DNA of 22,620 nucleotides from UBA2450 sp045132035 (lineage in GTDB: Bacteria > Bacillota_I > Bacilli_A > RFN20 > CAG-826). Below, piece by piece: positions 6,068 through 15,243 of this stretch (positions are counted from its first letter, which is position 1; each line of letters starts with the position of its first letter). Where the stretch lies: positions 1-22,620 of the forward strand of contig JBGURM010000042.1 in the NCBI GenBank assembly GCA_045132035.1, written 5' to 3'. The position numbers and the translations under genes are program-made. The notes below the pieces were generated by a model. It searched no databases, was not told where the DNA came from, and worked only from the letters and a program-made list of their open reading frames with translations.

Positions 6068-8161
6068 ATGAAAAGCAAAAGAGTTGTTTTGTTAACGGCA
6101 TGTTTACTTGCTGTTTCAGGATGCACCCCATCCGCTAGTGGTAGTAGTTTTAAAATGTCTAAAATTACCGCTGACGATGAAGGAATGCACTGGGATGAAG
6201 TGGAAGGTGCTGTTAAATATTCCGTTGTTGTTAACGATGAAGATACATTTGATGTCACCGCACCTGGATATGGATTTGAAACAGATGTTGGCGAATATGA
6301 AATTAAAGTCACTGCGATTGATAAAGATGGCAATAAAAGTGATACCGCAACATTTAATTATGAAACCAAAAACACATATTTATCCTCAGTTAGTGAAAAA
6401 GATGGAGTAATTACTTGGGGAGAATATGACGGGGTTGGTGTTGAAATCAGAGGACAAAAAGATGAAGCTTTCACTCCAATCGTTGGAGAAAGTTACAACG
6501 TTACGCATAGTGACTTATATATCCTTCAAGCAATGTCAGGATATGAAGACAATGTCTACTATGTGACTAGCCCATATATCACATATAGACAAAAAGGCGT
6601 TTTAGTTTCTATGCCTGCTAGTGATGTCTATGTCATTGAAGATGGTAGCGCTGAAGATGATACCACTTTAGCGGAAATTTATTCTGTTAAGAAATTCCCA
6701 TCATCTTCTTGGGTTGATACAACCGCTTCAATCGTTTTAGATCCTTCTAATAAAGGCTTAAGCGATGGCAAATGTGTAAGACTCAATTATTGGCATCATG
6801 GTGTGTGGTTCAAATACACTAAAGACATCTCTGTTGATAAAAGATATGATACTTTCTCATTTAAAATTAAAGGAACAGAAGCAACATATACCTCTTTAAC
6901 ATTTGAAATTACTGACCACGTTATTGTTGGTAATGAAGATCTTATTGGTGTTTATATTTCCTATCAACTTAATCCAGTTGACACTCAATGGACAAATTAC
7001 ACAGTTAGTTTAGATGATCCAAACTGGATAGTTGATTATCGTGGTTCAAAACAAAAATTCTCAGATTTAAAGCCAGTATTAGAAATGGCTGGATATACAG
7101 TGAACTCTTTAGCGGATATGATGCCTTTCTTTAAGCAATTTAGTTTTAGAGTTAACGCAACATATAACGATAAAGGAACAGACGCGAGAGTCTGGTTTGA
7201 TGATGTTAATATTTCTAATGTTGGAGCAACAAGTAAGAAAGTTTCTCCAATCGTTGTTAGTAAAAATTACGCAGTAGCAAGTGATGCCTTTAGTGGCAAT
7301 GCAGTCTTTAATGATGATAGTACTGCAAGTTTAAACATCACACTCAAAAATGGTGGAAGTGTTATATTACCATGCACCTATCATATTAACGAAGGTGAAT
7401 TAAATATGGTTTGTGAAGTTGAAGGATTTGACTTTGACGCGACATTCACCTCAAAGACCAATGGTGATTCATTTGAATTATCTTCAATTAAAGGTTCAGG
7501 AGTTGAAGCCTTTAGCAACTTCAAAGCCTCAAAATATCTCATGCTTGAAGATTTTGAAAGCTATACAGAAACTGGAACAGGTTACGATAGTAATAACAAT
7601 AATCCAGTTACTCCAACCGCAACATCTTTACGTACAAATTATTACTGTGATTTCTATAACAGTGAAGATAAATATGTTGATTCACCTTTAGGTGGAAGTG
7701 GTTGGAAACTCATGGGTTCCAATAACTATTTAGATTTATATAAAAATGGAGAAGGAATGAATAATTCCAAATGCGCCAGAATGAAACAAAATAGTGGTGC
7801 CGCGATGAGATATGTCAATTATGGTTTATTTGATGGCTCAGCAGCCCCATTTACTGGTAAATATTTCTCCTTCTTTGTTAAAGGATGTGGAGATTACGAT
7901 GTTACCTTAAAGGTTAGAGTCTTTTCAATTAATCAAATCGGTCCATCAACCGCAGCAAGTGACCAAGTTTCTAAAGTTGAGCCTGTCGTAGTTAGTAAAG
8001 ACTGTGATTGGACTGAAGTCACTATTGCGTTAAATGAAAGCACAACTTACTATGGCTTCTCTATCACTCCTCAAACTGATAACACCCATAAAGGACAAGC
8101 AACATTCTTCTATATTGATAACATCAATGTTCATGGCGATTTAAGTCCATGGGCAAAATAA
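6068..8161 (+). CDS. Surface lipoprotein with Fn3-like and carbohydrate-binding-like domains
   Basis: A 697-residue exported lipoprotein, first gene of the main operon. The signal peptide ends with a lipobox VSGC (Cys19). Two Fn3-like beta-sandwiches seem to follow (about 33-100 and 105-175), with lines such as MHWDEVEGAVKYSVVVND. Then comes a galactose-binding-like beta-sandwich (about 185-385) that ends in VWFDDVNIS, a small beta-rich segment (about 395-480), and a second sandwich (about 490-695) that opens with LEDFESYTE and ends with FFYIDNINVHGD. The FESY opening and the IDN/DDV ending are typical of CBM11-like or related glycan-binding modules. I see no catalytic domain. Probable role: holding the polysaccharide at the cell surface for the GH-A enzyme and transporter. 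No cell-wall anchor motif is present beyond the lipid. Confidence 0.72.
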   Translation: MKSKRVVLLTACLLAVSGCTPSASGSSFKMSKITADDEGMHWDEVEGAVKYSVVVNDEDTFDVTAPGYGFETDVGEYEIKVTAIDKDGNKSDTATFNYETKNTYLSSVSEKDGVITWGEYDGVGVEIRGQKDEAFTPIVGESYNVTHSDLYILQAMSGYEDNVYYVTSPYITYRQKGVLVSMPASDVYVIEDGSAEDDTTLAEIYSVKKFPSSSWVDTTASIVLDPSNKGLSDGKCVRLNYWHHGVWFKYTKDISVDKRYDTFSFKIKGTEATYTSLTFEITDHVIVGNEDLIGVYISYQLNPVDTQWTNYTVSLDDPNWIVDYRGSKQKFSDLKPVLEMAGYTVNSLADMMPFFKQFSFRVNATYNDKGTDARVWFDDVNISNVGATSKKVSPIVVSKNYAVASDAFSGNAVFNDDSTASLNITLKNGGSVILPCTYHINEGELNMVCEVEGFDFDATFTSKTNGDSFELSSIKGSGVEAFSNFKASKYLMLEDFESYTETGTGYDSNNNNPVTPTATSLRTNYYCDFYNSEDKYVDSPLGGSGWKLMGSNNYLDLYKNGEGMNNSKCARMKQNSGAAMRYVNYGLFDGSAAPFTGKYFSFFVKGCGDYDVTLKVRVFSINQIGPSTAASDQVSKVEPVVVSKDCDWTEVTIALNESTTYYGFSITPQTDNTHKGQATFFYIDNINVHGDLSPWAK

Positions 8162-8180
8162 AATAGATGGAAATAAAAAG

Positions 8181-9197
8181 ATGGCAAAATCAGTTAGATT
8201 AGAAGATATCGCTCGTGAGTGTCATGTCACTAAAGGTTTAGTGTCACGCGCTTTAGCGGGCAAATATAACGTTGGTGATGAAACAAGAAACATCATCATG
8301 AAAAAGGCTGTTGAACTTGGCTATGATTTTACTAAACTCCGCACCAAGAGCAGTAAAAAGACTTCTGTTGTCATTGTTGTTTCTTCAACGATTTTGATGA
8401 AAGAGGATTATTGGCAACCAATCATCAAAAATATGTATGCGACACTTAATAGAGCCTCAATCAAGATGGAATACTTTGTATTCGATGATAATAATATCGA
8501 TTTAGACAGTGTTCGTAACTTAAAAGATAATCCTTGTATTGCTTTTGTAGTTTTACATAAAAACCCAGATTCAATATTCAAGGAATTAAGGAAATTCAAT
8601 AAACCAATCATTGAAGTTGACCCTAAATACATCCATTACACAGGTGTTACTCAAATTAAATATTCCAATTACACCTCAATTATGGAAGCCACCAAAAAAC
8701 TCATCGATTATGGTCATAGAAATATCGTCTTCTATGGAAGTGATATGCACGCTTTCAGTTTTAGAGAAAGACATGAAGGTTTTAAAGCTTATATTGATGA
8801 CAATAGGCATCGCGGAATACGTGGTTATAGTGTGATTTTTGATAACTCAAATCTCCAATATAGTGATAACAAGATGTTAATTAGTTTCTTAACTGAGCAT
8901 CCTGAAGTCACTGCTCTTATATGTGCGAATGACATATGCGCACTCAACGCCTATAAGATTATTAAAGGAATGGGTAAGAGCATTCCTGAAGACTATTCGG
9001 TTATCGGCTTTGATAACATCAATGAAGGCAAATATGCCTCACCAAGCCTATCAACTTTCAATGTTCCTCGTGAACAAATTGGAGATGAAATTGGATTATA
9101 TATCATTCGTTTAACTCAAGAAGACAAACCACAATATTCAGAATTCTGTATTCGTTGTGACTTCATAGAAAGGAATTCAGTCAGAAGATTGAATTAG
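8181..9197 (+). CDS. LacI-family transcriptional regulator
   Basis: A 338-residue regulator with an N-terminal helix-turn-helix (RLEDIARECHVTKGLVSRALAG, about 6-27) and a periplasmic-binding-protein-like sugar domain (about 60-335, with VVIVVSS, ICANDICALNAYKI, DYSVIGFDNI). The hinge is unusual: after LGYDF it reads TKLRTKSSKK instead of the common NxxARxL form whose leucine enters the operator centre. It sits inside the operon it probably controls, 19 bases after the previous gene, with only a weak ribosome-binding site. The effector is likely a mannoside or its phosphate; target sites may be the TTGTTTAC repeats near 1757, 2808 and 5933. Both statements are inference. Confidence 0.9.
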   Translation: MAKSVRLEDIARECHVTKGLVSRALAGKYNVGDETRNIIMKKAVELGYDFTKLRTKSSKKTSVVIVVSSTILMKEDYWQPIIKNMYATLNRASIKMEYFVFDDNNIDLDSVRNLKDNPCIAFVVLHKNPDSIFKELRKFNKPIIEVDPKYIHYTGVTQIKYSNYTSIMEATKKLIDYGHRNIVFYGSDMHAFSFRERHEGFKAYIDDNRHRGIRGYSVIFDNSNLQYSDNKMLISFLTEHPEVTALICANDICALNAYKIIKGMGKSIPEDYSVIGFDNINEGKYASPSLSTFNVPREQIGDEIGLYIIRLTQEDKPQYSEFCIRCDFIERNSVRRLN

Positions 9198-9205
9198 TAC
9201 AAGTT

Positions 9206-10192
9206 ATGAGCAAAGTAATTAATGGAATGGCTATACCAAATATGCCATGGGAAGATTGCCCTAAAGGATACACAGATCCAATTTGGAGATATTCAAAAAA
9301 CCCAATTATCGATCGTCATCCTAATTCGGTAATTTCTCGTGCCTTTAATAGTGCGATTGTCCCATTTAAAGGAGAATATGTTGGAGTCTTTAGAGGAGAC
9401 AATCTCGATGACATTCCTCACCTCTATGTTGGTCATTCAAAAGATGGTGTTCATATTCAAATTAGCGAAGAACCTATTCATTTTGTTGATGAAAAAGGTA
9501 ATCCAGTTAGGGACACTAATTATCAATATGACCCAAGAGTAATTCCATTAGAAGGTTCGTTTTATATTGTGTGGTGTGATGATTTATGTGGACCAACAAT
9601 CTCAATCGCAAAAACCGATGATTTTGTGACATTCACTAAATTTGATAACCCATTTTTACCATATAACCGTAACGGTGTTCTTTTCCCACGTAAGGTCAAT
9701 GATATGTATTATATGCTTTCTCGACCAAGCGATTCAGGACACACCGCTTTTGGTGATATTTTCCTCTCACAGAGCAAGGATATGACATTCTGGGGAAAGA
9801 ATCGTGTCGTTGCTCAAAGAGGATATGAGTGGTGGTGCGCTCTTAAAATTGGTGCTGGTCCAGTTCCAATTGAATTAGATGATGGATGGCTAGTCTTTAT
9901 CCACGGTGTTAACCGTACATGTAATGACTATGTTTATTCTATCGGTGCGCTTATTTTAGACCATGATGACCCTTCAAAAGTATTATATAGATGTAAGAAC
10001 TTCCTTATGACTCCAGAAGCGAGTTATGAAACCGTTGGATTTGTTTCTAACGTTATTTTCCCTACCTGTGCTTTAGTGGACGCTCCTACAGGAAGAATTG
10101 CCTTATATTATGGAGCAAGTGATACATACACCGCTTTAGCTTTTACAACAGTTGATAGAGTAGTGGATTACATTAAAAAGCACGGAAGATAA
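9206..10192 (+). CDS. GH130 subfamily 2 beta-1,4-mannoside phosphorylase
   Basis: A 328-residue cytoplasmic enzyme, expected to split a terminal beta-1,4-linked mannose with inorganic phosphate, giving alpha-mannose 1-phosphate and a shortened sugar. The five-bladed propeller family is clear: NMPWEDCPKGY and WRYSKNPII at the start, QYDPRV with the catalytic acid D109, NRNGVLFPRK, the SRPSDSGHTAFGDIF segment, GWLVFIHGV and YYGASDT. From memory, these lines closely follow UhgbMP and TM1225, so subfamily GH130_2 is a confident call. Known GH130_2 members act on mannooligosaccharides or on Man-beta-1,4-GlcNAc of N-glycan cores. The gene lies 8 bases after the regulator and 3 bases before the permease. 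No clear Shine-Dalgarno sequence is seen, so coupling to the upstream gene is likely. Confidence 0.9.
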   Translation: MSKVINGMAIPNMPWEDCPKGYTDPIWRYSKNPIIDRHPNSVISRAFNSAIVPFKGEYVGVFRGDNLDDIPHLYVGHSKDGVHIQISEEPIHFVDEKGNPVRDTNYQYDPRVIPLEGSFYIVWCDDLCGPTISIAKTDDFVTFTKFDNPFLPYNRNGVLFPRKVNDMYYMLSRPSDSGHTAFGDIFLSQSKDMTFWGKNRVVAQRGYEWWCALKIGAGPVPIELDDGWLVFIHGVNRTCNDYVYSIGALILDHDDPSKVLYRCKNFLMTPEASYETVGFVSNVIFPTCALVDAPTGRIALYYGASDTYTALAFTTVDRVVDYIKKHGR

Positions 10193-10195
10193 AAG

Positions 10196-11161
10196 ATGGA
10201 AAAGATTTTAATTAAAGATCGACAAAGCTTTACATATTCCCTCAAGAAGAAAATTTCAGCTTCTCGTTTTTTGATTTTGATGATTATCCCAGCGATTGTC
10301 TTCTATATTTTATTCTGCTATGTTCCAATGTATGGAGTGTTCCTCTCATTTGCGGACTACTCAATTAAAAAAGGAATCATTGGATCAATATTTGAAAACT
10401 GGGTTGGATTTGATAACTTCATCTTTATTTTCAAATATCCAAAATTCACTCAAGCATTCTTAAATACCTTATTAATTGGTTCATTAAAGATCGTTGTTTC
10501 ATTTATTGGAGCGGTATTAGTCGCTTTATTAATTAATGAAATTAGAATGAGGTTCTTTAAGAAAAGTGTTCAAATTATCGTCACCTTCCCACACTTCTTA
10601 TCTTGGGTTGTTGTCGCTAGCTTGTTCTTAATGTTATTAGACAAAAACGGAATTATTAACAAAATTGTTGTCGCTGCCGGAGGAAGTGATTTGAACTTAT
10701 TCTCGGATGGTAAACAGTTTATTGGCTTATTATTAGGCACTGATATTTGGAAAGAAGCAGGCTGGGGTTCAATTATTTATATCGCCACTATGGCGGGTAT
10801 TTCTCCAGATTTATATGAAGCTGCAGATATTGATGGGGCAACTCGTTTACAAAAGATTTGGCACATCACCCTTCCAGGTATTAGAGCAACAGCGATCCTC
10901 CTTCTTATTATGTCTGTCGGTGGAGTTCTTTCCGCTGGATTTGATCAAATATTCAATATGACTTCTCAACTTAATAACAGCCTTGTTATTGATTCTGTTG
11001 AAATCATTGACACTCTTATTTATCAAAGTACGATTGCCTCTAAATCTCTTGATGAAGGTATTACCACCGCGATTGGTTTATTTAAATCAGTAGTGGGATT
11101 CGTTTTAGTTATCGTCACTGATAGAATCGCTAAGCTATGTGGAGAAAGGGGAATTATTTAA
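10196..11161 (+). CDS. Sugar ABC transporter permease, LplB type
   Basis: A 321-residue inner-membrane subunit of a carbohydrate-uptake (CUT1) ABC importer. About six membrane helices are visible, the first at roughly 27-50 (FLILMIIPAIVFYILFCYVPMYG), typical of LplB/YtcP-like permeases. The cytoplasmic coupling (EAA) loop EAADIDGATRLQKIWHITLPG begins at E208, where the ATPase docks. It pairs with the next permease, the solute-binding lipoprotein and, probably, the ATPase at the right edge. LplB-type systems carry oligosaccharides or complex glycosides, which fits import of mannooligosaccharides. The ribosome-binding site GGAAG lies within the end of the phosphorylase gene. Confidence 0.92.
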   Translation: MEKILIKDRQSFTYSLKKKISASRFLILMIIPAIVFYILFCYVPMYGVFLSFADYSIKKGIIGSIFENWVGFDNFIFIFKYPKFTQAFLNTLLIGSLKIVVSFIGAVLVALLINEIRMRFFKKSVQIIVTFPHFLSWVVVASLFLMLLDKNGIINKIVVAAGGSDLNLFSDGKQFIGLLLGTDIWKEAGWGSIIYIATMAGISPDLYEAADIDGATRLQKIWHITLPGIRATAILLLIMSVGGVLSAGFDQIFNMTSQLNNSLVIDSVEIIDTLIYQSTIASKSLDEGITTAIGLFKSVVGFVLVIVTDRIAKLCGERGII

Positions 11162-11163
11162 TT

Positions 11164-12066
11164 ATGAAAAGATTAAAGAGACTTCCTCTTCTTACTAGAG
11201 ATCGACCAGGGCCATCAAATAAATTTGGTAGTTTTGATGTTGTTTTATTCATCATCCTACTCATTTACGCTTTACTTATTATTTTCCCGTTCTATTACTT
11301 ATTTATTGTTTCTATTACTCCAACCACAATTTATTCTCAAACCCCATTCTTGCTTTGGACTCCAGAAATCTCATTTGATTCATATAAGGCAGTCTTTACT
11401 GAAAGTAAGATTTGGAATGGTTTAGGAATTACTTTGATTCTTCTATTTGGTGGAACAGCATATCAATTATTCTTTACAGTTATCACTGGTTACGCCTTAA
11501 GTAGAAAAGGATGGTTTGGACAAAACTTTGTGATGAATATGATTATCGTCACCATGTTCTTTGGTGGCGGTTTAATTCCATATTATTTATTAATTGAAAG
11601 TCTTAATATGAAAGACACGATTTGGGTCATGATTATCCCAGGAGCGATTGACACTTTCAATATGTTACTCATTCGTAACTATTTCGCTTCTTTACCAAAA
11701 GAACTCGAAGAAAGCGCGAGAATCGATGGAGCGAATGATGTGCAAATCTTTGTGAAGATCTTTCTCCCATTATCTTTACCAATGCTCGCCACAATTGGAT
11801 TATTCTTCGCAGTTGGTAACTGGAATTCATGGTATAACGGTATGCTATTTAACCATTCCCAAAATATCAAAACCTTACAACAAGTTTTACAAGACATTAT
11901 TGTGAATCAAAGTAGTTCGATTCCAAATCCAAATAAAGCCAAAATTACAACAGAAAGCTTAAAGATCGCTGCTATTTTCTTCACGATTATTCCAATGATG
12001 TGCTTTTACCCATTCTTACAAAGATTCTTCGTAAAAGGCATCGTTGTTGGTGCTATTAAAGGTTAG
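11164..12066 (+). CDS. Sugar ABC transporter permease, LplC/YtcP type
   Basis: Second membrane subunit of the CUT1 importer, about 300 residues. Six helices are visible (first near 20-45, LFIILLIYALLIIFPFYYLF), and the EAA loop reads LEESARIDGANDVQIFVKIFLP around residue 183. The C terminus FVKGIVVGAIKG is typical of the LplC/YtcP group. I place the start at ATG 11164, two bases after the stop of the first permease and behind an AAAGGGG ribosome-binding site. A longer frame from 11137 would overlap the first permease and adds a non-family tail. The likely substrate is the oligosaccharide produced by the surface hydrolase. Confidence 0.9.
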   Translation: MKRLKRLPLLTRDRPGPSNKFGSFDVVLFIILLIYALLIIFPFYYLFIVSITPTTIYSQTPFLLWTPEISFDSYKAVFTESKIWNGLGITLILLFGGTAYQLFFTVITGYALSRKGWFGQNFVMNMIIVTMFFGGGLIPYYLLIESLNMKDTIWVMIIPGAIDTFNMLLIRNYFASLPKELEESARIDGANDVQIFVKIFLPLSLPMLATIGLFFAVGNWNSWYNGMLFNHSQNIKTLQQVLQDIIVNQSSSIPNPNKAKITTESLKIAAIFFTIIPMMCFYPFLQRFFVKGIVVGAIKG

Positions 12067-12077
12067 GAGGCCTATTT

Positions 12078-13679
12078 ATGCGCAAAAAGATTTTATTATT
12101 AGGAAGTGTGGGACTCGCGTTGAGCTCACTAACAGTCACTGGATGTGGACGTAGCACATCAAAAGATGATACCTATACAGATGGAAAACTTAACATCTAT
12201 TTAAGAAACCTCTACTTTGGAGAATATAAAGGTGGAGGAGCCTACTTAAATAGAATCGCTGATCAATTTAAAGTCAATTTAACGATGGAAAGTTATGACA
12301 ACGAACAAAACTGGGAAAGAGATGTCACTAAAGATATCACTGATCCACCAGATGTTTTCCACGCTAATATTACAAACTATAACTTTGCGACAACTTATAA
12401 AGATTGGGCAAAAGAAGAAGTTATTAAACCTCTTCCTTCTAATTTATCGAAGTGGCCAAATATTAAGAAATTAATTGATAACACCACAAATATTAGTGCT
12501 TTAACTCTTAACGGCAAAATTTATGGCATCCCTATTTCTAAAAACACCACAGATTTCAATAATCCATTCTCTCCATTTACATATATTTATCGTAGAGACT
12601 GGGCTAAAGATTGGGGTGTTTATCAAGAAAATGATGAATATACTTGGACGCAATTTAAAGATCTTCTTCAAGCGTTTGTCGATCATCTTGATCCAAACAA
12701 AGGCCAATACGCTTTAGGCGATGTTGAATGGGGTTTCCCAAGCGTCACTAATTTCTATAAAACAAGCCCACACTGCTTCGCTTATGATGAAGCAACAAAT
12801 AAGTTTGTTAATAACTACACAACTCAAGACTATATTAACGGTATTGAGGAGACTAAAGATTTCTGTAGTAGTGCTAAAAAATATTATTATCCAAGCCAAA
12901 ACACATTGTTTGATGGCGATATGAGAAAATATTATGACGCTGGTAAGATTGGTGTTTTCTATGAAAACATTTCTTACTCCAACTACTGTGCAATTAGAGA
13001 TGAAATCATGCTCAACTTCCCAGAATTAACTGACGAACAATTAAATGAACGCACTGCGATTATGAAAGTTAAGGGACCAGATGGTAAGTACGCTCTTGAA
13101 GGTACAGATAACTGGTTCTCCATGACTTTATTTGATAACCGTATTTCTGATGCCAAACAAGAAAAAGTTTTAGATATCTTAGATTGGTTACTTTCTCCAG
13201 AAGGAACAGAATTTGCAGTTTATGGCATTGAAGGCTATGACTACATGAAAGATCCAGTTACTGGAAAAATCACCATTAACGAAGAAGCTTGGTATGACAC
13301 AGACGGTAACCCAATCGAAAAGAATAATGGTGCAACATATTTAAGATATATGGCCTCTTTAGGTTATGACTTAATTGACAAGAACCCTCAAAGAGATGTT
13401 GATGCAGTTGAAGCTTTATCTAAATGGGAAAGCGAAATGAAAACCGCATTATCTAGTAACAAACTCCGTATCTTCAAGGAAAAAGATGAAGTTATGTGGC
13501 TTGATACCCATAACAAATCCATCTATCAAGAAGGCATGAGAAGTGAAGCTAATAAGTGTGCGATGCAATACGCATACGGTAATGGCATTTACACAATTGA
13601 TGAATTCAAAACTAAAGTCAGTGGTTATCCATGGACTGAAGTATTAAATGAAATCAACAAGGAATTACATAAAATCTAG
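12078..13679 (+). CDS. Extracellular solute-binding lipoprotein of the sugar ABC importer
   Basis: A 533-residue lipoprotein with signal peptide and lipobox TVTGC (Cys23). Length and pattern (early beta strand LNIYLRNLYFG, the middle IYGIPISKNT, YRRDWAKDWG, QFKDLLQAF, and the C-terminal YPWTEVLNEINKEL) match the LplA/YtcQ branch of family 1 solute-binding proteins. Its size is at the large end, usual for LplA-like proteins that take oligosaccharides. It would capture the sugar and hand it to the two permeases just upstream. A strong AGGAGG (12065-12070) precedes the ATG, the best ribosome-binding site in the operon, consistent with the need for many copies of a binding protein. Confidence 0.9.
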   Translation: MRKKILLLGSVGLALSSLTVTGCGRSTSKDDTYTDGKLNIYLRNLYFGEYKGGGAYLNRIADQFKVNLTMESYDNEQNWERDVTKDITDPPDVFHANITNYNFATTYKDWAKEEVIKPLPSNLSKWPNIKKLIDNTTNISALTLNGKIYGIPISKNTTDFNNPFSPFTYIYRRDWAKDWGVYQENDEYTWTQFKDLLQAFVDHLDPNKGQYALGDVEWGFPSVTNFYKTSPHCFAYDEATNKFVNNYTTQDYINGIEETKDFCSSAKKYYYPSQNTLFDGDMRKYYDAGKIGVFYENISYSNYCAIRDEIMLNFPELTDEQLNERTAIMKVKGPDGKYALEGTDNWFSMTLFDNRISDAKQEKVLDILDWLLSPEGTEFAVYGIEGYDYMKDPVTGKITINEEAWYDTDGNPIEKNNGATYLRYMASLGYDLIDKNPQRDVDAVEALSKWESEMKTALSSNKLRIFKEKDEVMWLDTHNKSIYQEGMRSEANKCAMQYAYGNGIYTIDEFKTKVSGYPWTEVLNEINKELHKI

Positions 13680-13690
13680 GAGAAACTAGT

Positions 13691-15241
13691 ATGGACAAAA
13701 GAGTTTTTAAAGGAACATTACTTAGTGTTGTCGCTTTGACTTCTCTTTTATCATGTCAAAATAGTTCTGAACCAGTAGTGGCAAAAGAATCAGTCGATAA
13801 AATCGACAAGAACAACATTGCCTTTACTAGTGATGATATTGTTAATGACAAATTTGGTGGACTCGGAGTGGAGTGGGGTGCCTATGAAGACACCGACAAA
13901 TTAATCGAAGGTGGTTGGGAAAGAATTATCGACCATATGGACCATTTAGGACCAGCCAGAATTAGATTAATGATTAACTACGATTGGTTCTGCCAGAATT
14001 TTGATGATAAAGGTGATACTGACAAGACTAACGACACTTGGTCATATAACTTCACAAATAAATACGCTTTAAATATGCTTGAGATCCTCGATTACACTCA
14101 AACACATGGAATCGATGTTGCTTTTGGTTGTTGGAACGTTATTGGCACAGTCGGACTAGGCGATGTGTGGAATATGATGGATGAAGTCACTAGCGATATT
14201 AGATGGGCTAAAATTTCCGCTGATGTACTTAATTTCTTAGTCAATCAAAAAGGCTACTCATGTATTAAATGGTTTGTTAGTTCTAATGAACCAAACTGGC
14301 TTGGCGCTAAAGGAAGTTCAAAGAACTATAACAACACTTATGAGAAGTGGGAAACTGGTGTTAAAAACGTAAGAAAGGCCCTAGATGATATCGGATTAGA
14401 CAAAATCGGTATCGTTGGAGGAGATACAACAGGATATGCAGGATGCGATGAATATTTCACCGGAATCGCAAAAGGAATCCCTGGTTTAGTTGCAGATTAT
14501 GGCGCGCACTTATATTTATCTAACTATGAAGTTGACCGTGGTGGTTTACTTAATGATTTAGATGAAATGATTACTAAAGTTAAAAAGATGGATCCAGAAG
14601 CTGGAAAGAGTCGACCATTTGATGTTTGGGAAGCTGGCTTCCTTGATGGTAAGACTGCTTTAGATAGTCAAACAATGATTATGTCAGCATCTTACGCAGT
14701 TAGAATGGCGGATTACACCATTCAATGTTTAGCTAATGGAATAGATGGACTTGTCTATTGGGATTTTGATGATGCGATGCACTTTATGTATACCGCAACA
14801 ACAACCGTTCCAAAAGAATGGGGAATGTTCTCCTCTTTAGCGGAAGCAAGTTCACAAAAACAAGAATTAAGACCTTGGTATCATTCTTCTTCACTTTTAT
14901 GTCATTTATTTAAAAAGGGAAATAAGGTTTATTCTCCTATTCAAAATAATACTGAATTAGATGACACATTTAGAAGTTTAGCCACCATTAATCAAGACGG
15001 CACTCAAGGTGGATTTGTTGCAGTTAACGCAGCCTTTGGTAGAGTAACTAAGACTTTCTATATGGATGATATCGTTAACGGTGACAAATTATATATCTAT
15101 GTCTTTAATGCGAATAGCTATCAATTAGACGCTGAAGGATATATCGAACCAAATTATGTTATTGATGGTTCACTTAATAAGAAACTCACATTAGAATTTG
15201 ATCCAAATACCGCTATTGTGGTTTCTAATTCGAGGTTATAA
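13691..15241 (+). CDS. Clan GH-A glycoside hydrolase lipoprotein, family not assigned
   Basis: A 516-residue lipoprotein (lipobox LLSC, Cys22) with a TIM-barrel retaining hydrolase of clan GH-A. The acid/base is E200 in FVSSNEPNW (the classical NEP motif), the nucleophile is probably E314 in PFDVWEAGF, and the barrel starts with GGLGVEWGAYEDTD. A beta-sandwich (about 420-516) closes the protein, as in GH30, GH39 and GH51 enzymes. NEPN resembles GH39 and GH5, while the rest does not match one family that I can name. It is cell-surface bound, so it probably makes the oligosaccharides that the importer takes; from context an endo-beta-mannanase or similar beta-glycosidase is likely. Substrate assignment is inference. 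Confidence 0.75.
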   Translation: MDKRVFKGTLLSVVALTSLLSCQNSSEPVVAKESVDKIDKNNIAFTSDDIVNDKFGGLGVEWGAYEDTDKLIEGGWERIIDHMDHLGPARIRLMINYDWFCQNFDDKGDTDKTNDTWSYNFTNKYALNMLEILDYTQTHGIDVAFGCWNVIGTVGLGDVWNMMDEVTSDIRWAKISADVLNFLVNQKGYSCIKWFVSSNEPNWLGAKGSSKNYNNTYEKWETGVKNVRKALDDIGLDKIGIVGGDTTGYAGCDEYFTGIAKGIPGLVADYGAHLYLSNYEVDRGGLLNDLDEMITKVKKMDPEAGKSRPFDVWEAGFLDGKTALDSQTMIMSASYAVRMADYTIQCLANGIDGLVYWDFDDAMHFMYTATTTVPKEWGMFSSLAEASSQKQELRPWYHSSSLLCHLFKKGNKVYSPIQNNTELDDTFRSLATINQDGTQGGFVAVNAAFGRVTKTFYMDDIVNGDKLYIYVFNANSYQLDAEGYIEPNYVIDGSLNKKLTLEFDPNTAIVVSNSRL

Positions 15242-15243
15242 AG

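Noticed and set aside
11137..11163. Longer start for the second permease
   Set aside because: It overlaps the first permease and adds a tail unlike the family; ATG 11164 directly follows the upstream stop with AAAGGGG before it.
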